Positions 49,565 through 57,537 of a stretch of DNA of 64,000 nucleotides are shown here, one piece after another. The stretch is from NCBI GenBank assembly GCA_965199945.1, contig OZ241354.1:1116001-1180000 (forward strand), given 5' to 3'. Each line of letters starts with the position of its first letter. Position 1 is the first letter of the stretch. Under the pieces are notes generated by a model. That model saw nothing but the letters and a program-made list of their open reading frames with translations, did no database searches and was not told the DNA's origin. Both the position numbers and the translations under genes were made by a program. This DNA is from VXYL01 sp965199945 (GTDB lineage: Bacteria > Pseudomonadota > Gammaproteobacteria > Pseudomonadales > Azotimanducaceae).

Positions 49565-49912
49565 TCAGCCAAGCGCCCCGTTGCCCGCCCCGCCTCGGCC
49601 TACCCGAAGCCGCCCCAGCAGCGCCTCGCCCGTGTCGCACTCGAGCAGCCACTCGCCAGCCTCGTCCAAGCGCGCGACGTCGGTGACGTCCCCCAGCAGC
49701 GCCGACACCTGCCCGGCCACGTCGGCACCGAACCGCAAGGCCGCCAGTCGGCGGAGCAAAGCGACACGCCCTTGCGCCACACCTTCGGCCAAGCCCCGTT
49801 CCACGCCTTCCGCCCGGCCTCGTTCCACGCCTTCCGCCAGGCCGCGCCTCCTGCCCTCGGCCACTTTCGCTTCTTCCCAACGCGCCAGCGTCGCGTCCAA
49901 CATCGCCGTCAT
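49565..49912 (-). CDS. Possible internal short product of the second Rpn gene (RpnS-like)
   Basis: On the minus strand GAGGAG lies five bases before an in-frame ATG at 49912. Translation gives 115 residues starting MTAMLDATLARWEEAKVA and includes the octapeptide repeats and C-terminal domain but not the nuclease core. The placement is the same as in the Rpn gene at 17375 although the sequences differ, which argues for function. An antitoxin role is inferred from published E. coli RpnL/RpnS pairs. Confidence 0.5.
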   Translation of the reverse strand: MTAMLDATLARWEEAKVAEGRRRGLAEGVERGRAEGVERGLAEGVAQGRVALLRRLAALRFGADVAGQVSALLGDVTDVARLDEAGEWLLECDTGEALLGRLRVGRGGAGNGALG

Positions 49913-50665
49913 GTCTTCTCCTCTTCTCGCAGCGAGCATCCGCTCCCATTCTTCCAGCGGCGACAGCCCTTCGGCCCGGCCGTAGCGCGCCAGCGCTGCC
50001 CCCACGCGCAGATGCAGTCCGCGCCGCAGCGTTGCCGACTCCAGGCCGTCGTGGCGTCGGAACGCCGCCAGCAGCAGCCTCGGCAGCGTCTCCGCCGGCG
50101 CCGACTCCAACTCCGCCAGCGTCGCCAGCCGGCTGCGCGGCGCCAGTTCCCGGCCTTCCGCGTCTGGCCCCCGCGCCAGCACCTGCAAGTCCACCGTAGC
50201 ATAGGTTCGCATCGGCGCCGGCGCTGCGTCGCCGGTCAGCGGCCCGGCGAACTCCGTCGCGGCCCGCCACGGTCGGTCGCCGTTGTGGACGACCATGGAG
50301 AGCATGGGCGGCACGCCGCCCTCGGCCCGCGCCGTCCCGCTCTCGCGCAGGGCGGATTCCACCTGATGCAGGTAGTCGCGCATGCGCCACGCCATGTCCG
50401 CGTCGTGGCTGGCTTGGAACTCGAGCAGCACCAGAAGGTAGCGCCGGCGGCCGTTGCGGAGCCTGCCCTTCTTGAACTCGACGCGGCGGAGCTTGTCCTG
50501 CACGCGGACGCGGGCGAGCGCCGTGAGGTGTTCCTTGTCGAGCGAGGTTGCGGTCTCGAAGTCGAGCAGATCGGCGAGTTCGGGGGCGACCAGGCGCACC
50601 GCCTCCTCGAAGAGGCCCGGGTCCTGGAACAGCACCTTGTAGGGCGGGTCGCTGGGCTGCAGCAT
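49565..50665 (-). CDS. Second Rpn-family PD-(D/E)XK nuclease
   Basis: A 366-residue Rpn-family protein, distant paralogue of that at 17375. The N-terminus is MLQPSDPPYKVLFQDPGLFEEAVRL. The core includes RVEFKKGRLRNG, then YLLVLLEFQASHDADMAWRMRDYLHQ (E-x-Q) and MLSMVVHNGDRPW. The C-terminal helix contains tandem octapeptides of the type GLAEGVER, GRAEGVER and GLAEGVAQ, analogous to but different from the GREQGISL repeats of the first copy. Members cut DNA and promote RecA-independent recombination. It is flanked by gene relics on both sides and contains an internal start before the repeats (49912). A likely mobile or hot-spot gene. Confidence 0.82.
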   Translation of the reverse strand: MLQPSDPPYKVLFQDPGLFEEAVRLVAPELADLLDFETATSLDKEHLTALARVRVQDKLRRVEFKKGRLRNGRRRYLLVLLEFQASHDADMAWRMRDYLHQVESALRESGTARAEGGVPPMLSMVVHNGDRPWRAATEFAGPLTGDAAPAPMRTYATVDLQVLARGPDAEGRELAPRSRLATLAELESAPAETLPRLLLAAFRRHDGLESATLRRGLHLRVGAALARYGRAEGLSPLEEWERMLAARRGEDMTAMLDATLARWEEAKVAEGRRRGLAEGVERGRAEGVERGLAEGVAQGRVALLRRLAALRFGADVAGQVSALLGDVTDVARLDEAGEWLLECDTGEALLGRLRVGRGGAGNGALG

Positions 50666-50847
50666 GTCGGGCGCTTCCGGGCTTGATCGCGCCCACTGTG
50701 CGCCCTTTGCTCGGCGGCGATGCCGCGCCGGGCGAAAGTCGCACGAGGATTGCAGACATCGCCCCGACGGGATCGGGCGGGCGCTCGCTACGGGGCGGAA
50801 GCTTCCGGTAGTGCGTCGCCCCAGCAGGACTCCCGCTGCCGGGCCAT

Positions 50848-50960
50848 CTCAATCCCCAAGCTCCCTTGCCACCCGAATGCCGATCACCCCGATCCGCTGG
50901 TCGGCTTCCCCCAGCATCCCGCGGAGCGCAGATCTCTCCGGCGGATCCAGCCTGCCGCAC
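50848..50960 (-). pseudogene. Relic of an FGE-sulfatase-like domain C-terminus
   Basis: Reading the minus strand to TGA at 50850-50848 gives DPPERSALRGMLGEADQRI then GVIGIRVARELGD. This matches the last ~40 residues of the metzincin fusion at 13194 (DPPEELRSARRGTLWNADRR then IGVNGLRVVRELGD), including the identical final four codons. Nucleotide similarity is high in the last 60 bases, with one 6-base deletion and several frame-changing gaps further upstream. The rest of the gene is missing. It is a homologous fragment from duplication or from a related lost gene. Confidence 0.75.
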
Positions 50961-51139
50961 GGCCTATTCGACCACGCTGTACCCGGCACGGAGCCCTGCG
51001 GGGAGCGCGAGGAGAACCCCGTCGCTCCTCAGCCGGGGACCTCTCGCTGATCGTGCGGCTCCTCCTGCAACGGCCGCCAATGCAGGGAAGCGCCTCCTGC
51101 CATCGAATGTCGCACACCCGTTCGCTTGCAGCCGTTCGC

Positions 51140-51145
51140 TACAAT
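51140..51145 (+). promoter_or_regulatory. Candidate -10 element of the ffh promoter
   Basis: TACAAT at 51140-51145, 34 bp before the ffh start. No convincing -35 hexamer was found at the right distance. Confidence 0.4.
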
Positions 51146-51179
51146 ACGAGCGCGAAACGAACCGAGCGCAGCCGATCCC

Positions 51180-52574
51180 ATGTTCGACAGCTTGAGCGAC
51201 CGCCTCTCGCGCACCTTGCGCGCCGTTGCCGGGCGTGGGCGGCTCACCGAGGACAACATCCGCGAGTCGGTGCGCGAGGTCCGCCTGGCGCTGCTCGACG
51301 CGGATGTCGCGCTCGCGGTGGTGCGGCAGTTCACGGCCGACGTCCAGGAACGCGCCGTTGGCCGCGAAGTGACGGCGGCGCTGGATCCGGGGCAGGCGTT
51401 CGTCAAGATCGTCAACGACGAGCTGGTGCGGCTGATGGGCGAGGCGAACGAGTCGCTCGCGCTCTCCGCCACGCCGCCGGCGGTGGTGCTGATGGCCGGG
51501 CTGCAGGGCGCCGGCAAGACGTCCACCGTCGCCAAGCTCGCCCGCTTCTTGAAGGAGGTCGAACGCAAGCGCGTCGCCGTGGTGAGCGCCGACGTCTACC
51601 GTCCGGCGGCCATCGAACAGTTGCAGACCCTCAGCGGCGAAGTCGAGGCGCGCTTCATCCCCAGCGCGAGCAGCGAGCAGCCCACCGCAATCGCCAAGCG
51701 CGCTTTGGCCGATGCCAAGCGGCAATTCGACGATGTGCTGCTGGTGGACACCGCCGGCCGCCTCGCCATCGACGACGCGATGATGGCGGAAATCGCCGCG
51801 CTGCACGCTGTCCTTGATCCGGTGGAGACGCTGTTCGTGGTCGATGCCATGAGCGGCCAGGACGCCGCGACCACGGCCAAGGCGTTCGACGACGCGCTGC
51901 CGCTCACCGGCGTGGTGCTGGCCAAGGCCGACGGCGATGTCCGTGGCGGAGCGGCGCTTTCGGTGCGCGCGGTCACCGGCAAGCCCATCAAGTTTCTCGC
52001 CGTCGGCGAGCAGACGGACGCCCTCGAAGCATTCCATCCGGAACGCATCGCGTCGCGCATCCTCGGCATGGGCGACATGCTCACGCTCATCGAGGAAGCC
52101 GAGCGCAAGGTCGACAAGCGCAAGGCCATGCGGCTGGCCAGGAAGGTGCAGCGCGGCAGCAAGTTCGACTTGGTGGATCTGCAGGACCAGATCCGCCAGA
52201 TGTTCAGCATGGGCGGCGTCGAGAACCTCTTGGACAAGATTCCCGGCGCGGCGCAGATGCCCGCCGCCGTGCGCGACAAGCTCGACGAACGCGAGTACCG
52301 GCGCATGGACGCCATCATCAACTCCATGACGCTCCAAGAGCGCCACTTCCCGGACGTCATCAATCCGTCGCGCAAGCGCCGCATCGCCGCCGGCAGCGGC
52401 ACCGGCGTGCCGGACGTCAACCGCCTGCTCAAACAGCACAAGCAGATGCAGAAGACGGTGAAGAAGGTCTCCCGCAAGGGCGGTATCGAGCGCATGATGC
52501 GCGGCATCGGGGGCGCGGCGGCAGGAGGCGGAAGACCAAGGCGCGTCGCCGCCGGCCGTCGCCGGCGGCGTTGA
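51180..52574 (+). CDS. ffh: Signal recognition particle protein Ffh
   Basis: A 464-residue SRP GTPase. The N domain opens MFDSLSDRLSRTLRAVAGRG. G1 is GLQGAGKTST, then DVYRPAAIEQL, G3 is DTAGR, and the G4 segment reads GVVLAKADGD where most Ffh proteins have T-K-L/M-D. The M domain starts RGSKFDLVDLQDQIRQMFSMGG and holds the RNA-binding helix-turn-helix (INPSRKRRIAAGSGTGVPDVN). With 4.5S RNA it delivers membrane proteins to FtsY and SecYEG. The basic tail (PRRVAAGRRRRR) is unusual. It heads a likely operon with the dehydrogenase (38 bp) and kinase genes. No 4.5S RNA gene was seen here. Confidence 0.95.
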   Translation: MFDSLSDRLSRTLRAVAGRGRLTEDNIRESVREVRLALLDADVALAVVRQFTADVQERAVGREVTAALDPGQAFVKIVNDELVRLMGEANESLALSATPPAVVLMAGLQGAGKTSTVAKLARFLKEVERKRVAVVSADVYRPAAIEQLQTLSGEVEARFIPSASSEQPTAIAKRALADAKRQFDDVLLVDTAGRLAIDDAMMAEIAALHAVLDPVETLFVVDAMSGQDAATTAKAFDDALPLTGVVLAKADGDVRGGAALSVRAVTGKPIKFLAVGEQTDALEAFHPERIASRILGMGDMLTLIEEAERKVDKRKAMRLARKVQRGSKFDLVDLQDQIRQMFSMGGVENLLDKIPGAAQMPAAVRDKLDEREYRRMDAIINSMTLQERHFPDVINPSRKRRIAAGSGTGVPDVNRLLKQHKQMQKTVKKVSRKGGIERMMRGIGGAAAGGGRPRRVAAGRRRRR

Positions 52575-52611
52575 AGACGCGGCTGTAGGCACGGAACAAG
52601 GGGAGAGATCG

Positions 52612-53529
52612 TTGAGCGACAACGGCGCAGAGAACGCGAACAGCGCAGGGCGCGCGGTGTCCTTCGTTGGGCTGGGCGTGATGGGCTATCCGATGGCCGG
52701 ACACTTGGCGGCGGCCGGGCACCGAGTGCGCGTCTACAACCGCACCCAGGCGCGTGCCGAGGCTTGGCTTGGCGAACATCGGGGCGAGGCCGTGGCCACG
52801 CCGCGCGAGGCCGCCGAAGGCGCGGAGGTGGTCTTCATGTGCGTCGGCAACGACGACGACGTGCGCCAGGTCGCGCTTGGCCAGGACGGCGTGCTGGCCG
52901 GCGCGGCGAAGGGCGCGGTGGTGGTCGATCACACGACGGCATCGGCGCTGCTCGCCGAGGAGCTGGCCGGCGTCGCCGCGGAAACGGGCGTCGGCTTCCT
53001 GGACGCCCCGGTGAGCGGCGGCCAGGCCGGCGCCGAGAACGGCCAGTTGACGGTGATGGCGGGCGGCGCCGCGGAAGACTTCGAGCGCGCCCGGCCGGTC
53101 ATCGACGCCTATGCCAAGTCCGTCAAGCTGATGGGCGGCGTCGGCTGCGGCCAGCTCACGAAGATGGTCAACCAGGTGTGCATCGCCGGCGTCCTGCAGG
53201 GCTTGGCGGAGGGCATTCACTTCGCCGAGAAGGCTGGCCTCGACGTGGATGCGGTGGTGGACGTGATCTCCAAGGGAGCGGCGCAGTCCTGGCAGATGGA
53301 CAACCGCGCCGCCACCATGGCACGGCGCGAGTTCGATTTCGGCTTCGCCGTTGACTGGATGCGCAAGGACTTGGACATGACGCTCGCCGCGGCCCGGCGG
53401 TTCGGCGCGCGCATGCCGCTCGCCGCCCTCGTGGATCAGTTCTACGCGGACGTGCAGGCCATGGGCGGCCGGCGCTGGGACACTTCCAGCCTGGTCGAGC
53501 GCCTTCGCCGCGCCGACGATCGGGCCTGA
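52612..53529 (+). CDS. 3-hydroxyisobutyrate dehydrogenase-family oxidoreductase
   Basis: A 305-residue NAD(P)-dependent beta-hydroxyacid dehydrogenase. The dinucleotide fold begins VSFVGLGVMGYPMAGHLAAAGH with YNRT after it. FLDAPVSGGQAGAENGQLTVM is the substrate-binding signature, and the catalytic lysine lies in CGQLTKMVNQ. Members oxidise 3-hydroxyisobutyrate, tartronate semialdehyde, or reduce succinic semialdehyde and glyoxylate; the substrate is not set. Start TTG 52612 is supported by aaggggagag just upstream and by lack of an alternative before the Rossmann fold. Confidence 0.93.
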   Translation: MSDNGAENANSAGRAVSFVGLGVMGYPMAGHLAAAGHRVRVYNRTQARAEAWLGEHRGEAVATPREAAEGAEVVFMCVGNDDDVRQVALGQDGVLAGAAKGAVVVDHTTASALLAEELAGVAAETGVGFLDAPVSGGQAGAENGQLTVMAGGAAEDFERARPVIDAYAKSVKLMGGVGCGQLTKMVNQVCIAGVLQGLAEGIHFAEKAGLDVDAVVDVISKGAAQSWQMDNRAATMARREFDFGFAVDWMRKDLDMTLAAARRFGARMPLAALVDQFYADVQAMGGRRWDTSSLVERLRRADDRA

Positions 53530-53548
53530 TCTCTTGGCCAGCACCGCC

Positions 53549-54520
53549 ATGACGCGCTTCGCCTCGGCTTCGGATCCCTACCCGATGGTGTCCTTGGCGG
53601 ACACCGACAAGCCTCTGCCGAAGCGGCTGGATACCCGCACCCGCTACGCCTACTTCAAGACCATCGCCCGCGGCGGCCGCTCGAACATCCAGTCCTGCAA
53701 GGACCTGCACCTGATGCGCATCGTCTGCTACAAGAGCCTGAAGGCGGAGTTCGCCGACGACCCCTTGGAGCAGCGCCGCTTCGTGCGCGAAGCGCGGGTG
53801 AGCGCCATGCTGCAGCATCCCAACACGGTGCCCACCTACGAGATCGGGCGCGACAGCCAGGGCCATTGCTACTTCACCATGAAGCTGGTGCATGGCTACA
53901 CCCTGCGCGAGATCCTCGACTTCCGCGAGCGCTACGACTTGACGCGCCTGATGGAGGTGGTCATTCAAGTCGCCCACGCGCTGGGATACGCCCACAACCA
54001 CGGCGTCGCCCACCGCGACATCAAGCCGGAGAACGTGCTGGTCGGGCCCTTCGGCGAAGTGCTGCTGCTCGATTGGGGGCTCGCCAAGGTGTGGCGCGAC
54101 CCGGGCCGCAAGGCATCTGGCGGGGCGTCCCGCACGGTCGAGGAAGCCGCTGCGGACGCCGGTGCGCCGAAGGACTTCCGCCTCACCGACGAAGGCAAGC
54201 TGCAGGGCACGGTGTCGTACATGTCGCCGGAGCAGATCCGCGACGATCCGGCCATCGACTACCGCACCGACATCTACAGCCTCGGCGCCGTGCTCTACGA
54301 GATCCTCGCCGGCCAGCCGCCGTTCGAGGGGCAGACCTTCGACGAGATTCTGGACAAGGTCCTCAACGCCGAGCTGGTGCCGCCGACGCAGCGCAATCGC
54401 ACCCCGGTACCCGTGCCCGAACGCCTGCAGAACATCTGCCTGCAATGCCTTGGCCGAGCCCCGGAAGACCGCATTCAGACCGCCGAAGAGCTGATCCGCG
54501 AACTGCAGGAGGATTGGTAG
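53549..54520 (+). CDS. Ser/Thr protein kinase (Pkn2/Hanks type, DWG variant)
   Basis: A 323-residue cytoplasmic Hanks-type kinase with no membrane segment. The conserved lysine is in IVCYKSLKAEF, the catalytic loop is HRDIKPENVL, and the metal-binding motif reads LDWG rather than DFG. APE is SPEQ (YMSPEQIRDD). The glycine-rich loop is degenerate (ARGGRSNIQSC), which may weaken nucleotide positioning. An acidic/alanine insertion (EEAAADAGAP) sits in the activation segment. ATG 53549 was chosen; an in-frame TTG five codons upstream is an alternative. It follows the dehydrogenase by 19 bp and is convergent with the peptidase-MA/TPR gene. The target is unknown; ffh or the neighbouring protein is possible. 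Confidence 0.88.
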   Translation: MTRFASASDPYPMVSLADTDKPLPKRLDTRTRYAYFKTIARGGRSNIQSCKDLHLMRIVCYKSLKAEFADDPLEQRRFVREARVSAMLQHPNTVPTYEIGRDSQGHCYFTMKLVHGYTLREILDFRERYDLTRLMEVVIQVAHALGYAHNHGVAHRDIKPENVLVGPFGEVLLLDWGLAKVWRDPGRKASGGASRTVEEAAADAGAPKDFRLTDEGKLQGTVSYMSPEQIRDDPAIDYRTDIYSLGAVLYEILAGQPPFEGQTFDEILDKVLNAELVPPTQRNRTPVPVPERLQNICLQCLGRAPEDRIQTAEELIRELQEDW

Positions 54521-54554
54521 CGGTCGGTGCGGCTCCTTGGACTAAGCCGTGTCT

Positions 54555-56099
54555 TCACTCGGAGAGGGCGGGTTCGCCTGAGACGACTGCGGTTGCTTCC
54601 GCGTCGTCGGCCGGTTCCAAGCCCGTCGCCTCGACCGCAAGCTGATCGAGGGCACGTCTGGCGCGTTCTCGCCAAGTCGCGTCGGGATGCCAGAAGAGGG
54701 TCTTCTCAAGGTGCTGGCGGGCGCGGGCCACCTGTCCGGCGAACCGATAGGCTTGGCCGAGGTGGAAGCTGATGCGCGGCGACCATGGGGCGCGGGAGTA
54801 GGCCGCCAGCAGCGGGTCGAGGGCATCCGCCGGGTGGCCGGCGACGAGATAGAGCACCCCCAGTCCATAGGCCGCGTCGGCGCGGTGGGCTTCAACGTCG
54901 AGTGCCCGGTGGTAGTGGGCAGCGGCTTCGCCAAGGGATTCGACGCACGGCGCCGCTTCGCTTTGGCATCGTTCAAGGCCGATCTGCGCTAGCCGCACAT
55001 GAACATCCGGATCGTCGGGCGCGGCGGCGAGCGCGCGTTCCGCAAATGCAAACGCCTCCGCCAGGTCTTCGGTGGTCCGTGAACGGCCCAGCAACGCGCC
55101 GACGTGCCGCGGCCGGCGTTCCAGGATCGAGTCGTATAGCGCCGCGGACTTCGCCGGGCGATGGGGCGCCGCCGCGTCCGCCAGCGCCAGCCGCTTCTCG
55201 GTGCGGTCGAGGCAGACGCGCTGCACCGTCGGCGGCGCGTAGCCGTCCATCGTGAAGCGGAACACGCTGGCCGCCAGATCGTCCTGGGCGTCGAAGTAGC
55301 CGCGCATCCGCGGCCGCAGGTCGTCGCTGTCGATGCCGACATGCTGGCGCATGGCCTCGGCCGTGGTCGCGCCGCGGTCGATGGCCTGCAGCATGGCCCC
55401 CACGTCTTCGGCGTAGCGGCTGCCGTCCGGGCGCTTGGCATGGTGCAGAAAGCGCACCACGCCCCAGGCCAGCGCGTAGACGCTCGACAGGTCGTGGCGC
55501 TGCCAGTCCATGCGCAGCCGTTCGTTGAGCACGTCCTCCACCGGCGTCTGCGGCTGCTTGAGGAGGAAGCGCAGCAGCGCGTGCGGGCCGCGTCCAAGGG
55601 TGACCTGTCCGGCGGCGTCGATGTGGAGGTTGGCGAGATAGGTGGCGAGTCCCTCCTCGTACCAGATGGGCAGGTTGAGCATCGTCCGGCTGCGCAGCAG
55701 AAAGTGCGTGTATTCGTGGTAGGCGAAGGTGTCCAGGTGGCGTCCGCTGCGGTCGGGGCCGAACGCCAGCAGGCTCTGCGCCAAGGACGGCTGTGCGAAG
55801 CCGACGATGTGCGAGGGGAACTCGAAGAGCGAGGAGAAATCCTGGGCGCGCTTGAACACCAGCAGCCGCGGCGTCGCCGGCGGCTCCAGCGGGCGTCCGG
55901 GGAGCAGCGCGTAGGCGGCGCTGCGGAAGCGATCCAGGGAGAGCAGCAGTTCGATGGACTTCTCCCGCGAGAGATCGGTCACCAGCTCGAAGTGGTCTGC
56001 GGCAACACGGCACCAGCGTCGGTCTTCGACGCCAGCGTGCGCCGCAGCGGCGAGCGATGCCGCCAGTACGGCGGCTGCCAGCCTCGGGCGGCTAGCCAT
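54555..56099 (-). CDS. Exported peptidase-MA-like zinc protein with TPR C-terminus
   Basis: A 514-residue protein with a signal peptide (LAAAVLAASLAAAAHAG). The N-terminal half is a gluzincin of the peptidase MA-like type: HEYTH at 128-132 gives two zinc ligands and the general base, and the third ligand lies in WYEEGLATY (E148/149). DUF1570-like proteins share this layout. The C-terminal ~170 residues contain TPR motifs (AYGLGVLYLVAGHPADAL; SFHLGQAYRFAGQVARARQ). Substrate unknown; the protein is probably periplasmic. It overlaps the stop of ugd by eight bases, so the two are co-expressed. Confidence 0.85.
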   Translation of the reverse strand: MASRPRLAAAVLAASLAAAAHAGVEDRRWCRVAADHFELVTDLSREKSIELLLSLDRFRSAAYALLPGRPLEPPATPRLLVFKRAQDFSSLFEFPSHIVGFAQPSLAQSLLAFGPDRSGRHLDTFAYHEYTHFLLRSRTMLNLPIWYEEGLATYLANLHIDAAGQVTLGRGPHALLRFLLKQPQTPVEDVLNERLRMDWQRHDLSSVYALAWGVVRFLHHAKRPDGSRYAEDVGAMLQAIDRGATTAEAMRQHVGIDSDDLRPRMRGYFDAQDDLAASVFRFTMDGYAPPTVQRVCLDRTEKRLALADAAAPHRPAKSAALYDSILERRPRHVGALLGRSRTTEDLAEAFAFAERALAAAPDDPDVHVRLAQIGLERCQSEAAPCVESLGEAAAHYHRALDVEAHRADAAYGLGVLYLVAGHPADALDPLLAAYSRAPWSPRISFHLGQAYRFAGQVARARQHLEKTLFWHPDATWRERARRALDQLAVEATGLEPADDAEATAVVSGEPALSE

Positions 56100-57432
56100 G
56101 TCGAGCGGAACTGCCGCGTCCGATGGCGATGTGGTCGAAGCCGGCGGCGGCCAGCGCCTGCGGGTCGTAGAGGTTGCGTCCGTCGAAGATCGTCGGCTGC
56201 CTGAGCGCGGTCTTGACGACGGCGAAGTCGGGGCTGCGGAACTCGTGCCACTCGGTGACCACGGCGAGCGCGTCCGCGCCGAGCAGGGCATCGTCGCGCT
56301 CGGCGCAGAGCGCGAGGTCGGCACGGGCGCCGTAGAGCCGCCGCGCTTCGTCCAAGGCCTGTGGATCGTAGGCGCGCACGCTGCCGCCGGCGGCCCAAAT
56401 GGTCTCCATCAGGGTGCGGCTCGGCGCCTCGCGCATGTCGTCGGTGTTGGGCTTGAAGGCAAGACCCCACAGGGCGATGGCGCGTCCGGCGAGCGTGCCG
56501 CCGAAGTGCGCCACGATCCGTTCGCCGAAGGCGCGCTTCTGCCGTTCGTTCACCGCCTCCACGCTGCGCGCGAGCCGCGCGTCGTAGCCAGCTTGGCCGG
56601 CCATGTGCGACAGTGCCCGCACGTCCTTCGGAAAGCACGAGCCGCCGTAGCCGCAGCCGGCGTAGATGAAGTGGTGGCCGATGCGCGGGTCGGTGCCGAT
56701 GCCGTGCCGCACCGCTTCGATGTCCGCCCCGACGAGCTCGGCCACGTTGGCGAACTCGTTCATCAAGCTGATCTTCGCCGCCAGCATGACGTTGGCGGCG
56801 TACTTGGTCATCTCCGCCGACCGCAGATCCATGTGCAGTATCTTGTCGCGGTTGCGGTTGAACGGCGCGTAGATGCGTTCCAAGAGTTCGGTGGCGGCTG
56901 GGTCGTCGCTGCCGATGACGATGCGGTCCGGCTTCATGAAGTCGGCCACGGCGTCCCCTTCCTTGAGGAACTCCGGGTTCGCCGCCACCGCGAACTCCAC
57001 CTCCGCGCCGCGTCGGGCGAGGGCCGCGGCGATGGTCTCGCGCACGCGCTCGGCGGTGCCGACTGGCACTGTGGATTTGCCGACGACCAGCGCCGGGCGC
57101 GCCAGATGGTCGCCGATGGTCTGCGCGGCCTGCAGCACGTTGGCGGTGTCCGCCCCCCCGTGCTCGTCCGACGGCGTGCCGACGGCGAGGAAGATCACGT
57201 CGCCGTGCGCCACGCCCTGCGCGGCGTCGGTGGTGAAGAGCAGCCTTCCGGCCTGCCGGTTGCCGCGCACCAAGGGTTCCAGGCCGCGCTCGAAGAGCGG
57301 CACTTCGCCGTTGGCAAGGGCTTCGACCTTGGCCTCGTCGATGTCCACGCACAGCACGCGATTGCCCATCTCGGCGAAGCAGGCGCCGGTGACGAGGCCC
57401 ACGTAGCCCGTGCCGAAGATGGAGATGTCCAT
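56092..57432 (-). CDS. ugd: UDP-glucose 6-dehydrogenase
   Basis: A 446-residue NAD-dependent sugar dehydrogenase. The N-terminal Rossmann fold is ISIFGTGYVGLVTGACFAE, with FLAVGTPSDE and GKSTVPVGTAERV. The catalytic cysteine lies in GYGGSCFPKDVRALSH, and the C-terminal NAD-independent fold ends with LAFKPNTDDMREAPS and IFDGRNLYDP. It oxidises UDP-glucose twice to UDP-glucuronate, feeding surface polysaccharide synthesis. ATG 57432 begins the Rossmann strand. It is divergent from apbE and heads an operon with the peptidase-MA/TPR gene. Confidence 0.95.
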   Translation of the reverse strand: MDISIFGTGYVGLVTGACFAEMGNRVLCVDIDEAKVEALANGEVPLFERGLEPLVRGNRQAGRLLFTTDAAQGVAHGDVIFLAVGTPSDEHGGADTANVLQAAQTIGDHLARPALVVGKSTVPVGTAERVRETIAAALARRGAEVEFAVAANPEFLKEGDAVADFMKPDRIVIGSDDPAATELLERIYAPFNRNRDKILHMDLRSAEMTKYAANVMLAAKISLMNEFANVAELVGADIEAVRHGIGTDPRIGHHFIYAGCGYGGSCFPKDVRALSHMAGQAGYDARLARSVEAVNERQKRAFGERIVAHFGGTLAGRAIALWGLAFKPNTDDMREAPSRTLMETIWAAGGSVRAYDPQALDEARRLYGARADLALCAERDDALLGADALAVVTEWHEFRSPDFAVVKTALRQPTIFDGRNLYDPQALAAAGFDHIAIGRGSSARHG

Positions 57433-57537
57433 GTCGAGCCATGCCTCGAGCGCGCTGGATGGTTCGATTCTAGTGCGTCGCCTGTGGCGCTGTGGGAAGA
57501 GTTGCGCGGCGTTCGCATGACGCCGCAGGATGTGCCG

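Larger units (their letters stand above)
50666..51179. other. 514-bp spacer between Rpn gene and ffh, with an FGE-domain relic
   Basis: No intact gene is visible. The part 50848-50960 is a decayed fragment of an FGE-sulfatase domain (separate entry). The remainder, 50666-50847 and 50961-51139, shows no recognisable gene, repeat or RNA fold. The ffh promoter -10 element lies at the right end. Confidence 0.6.
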
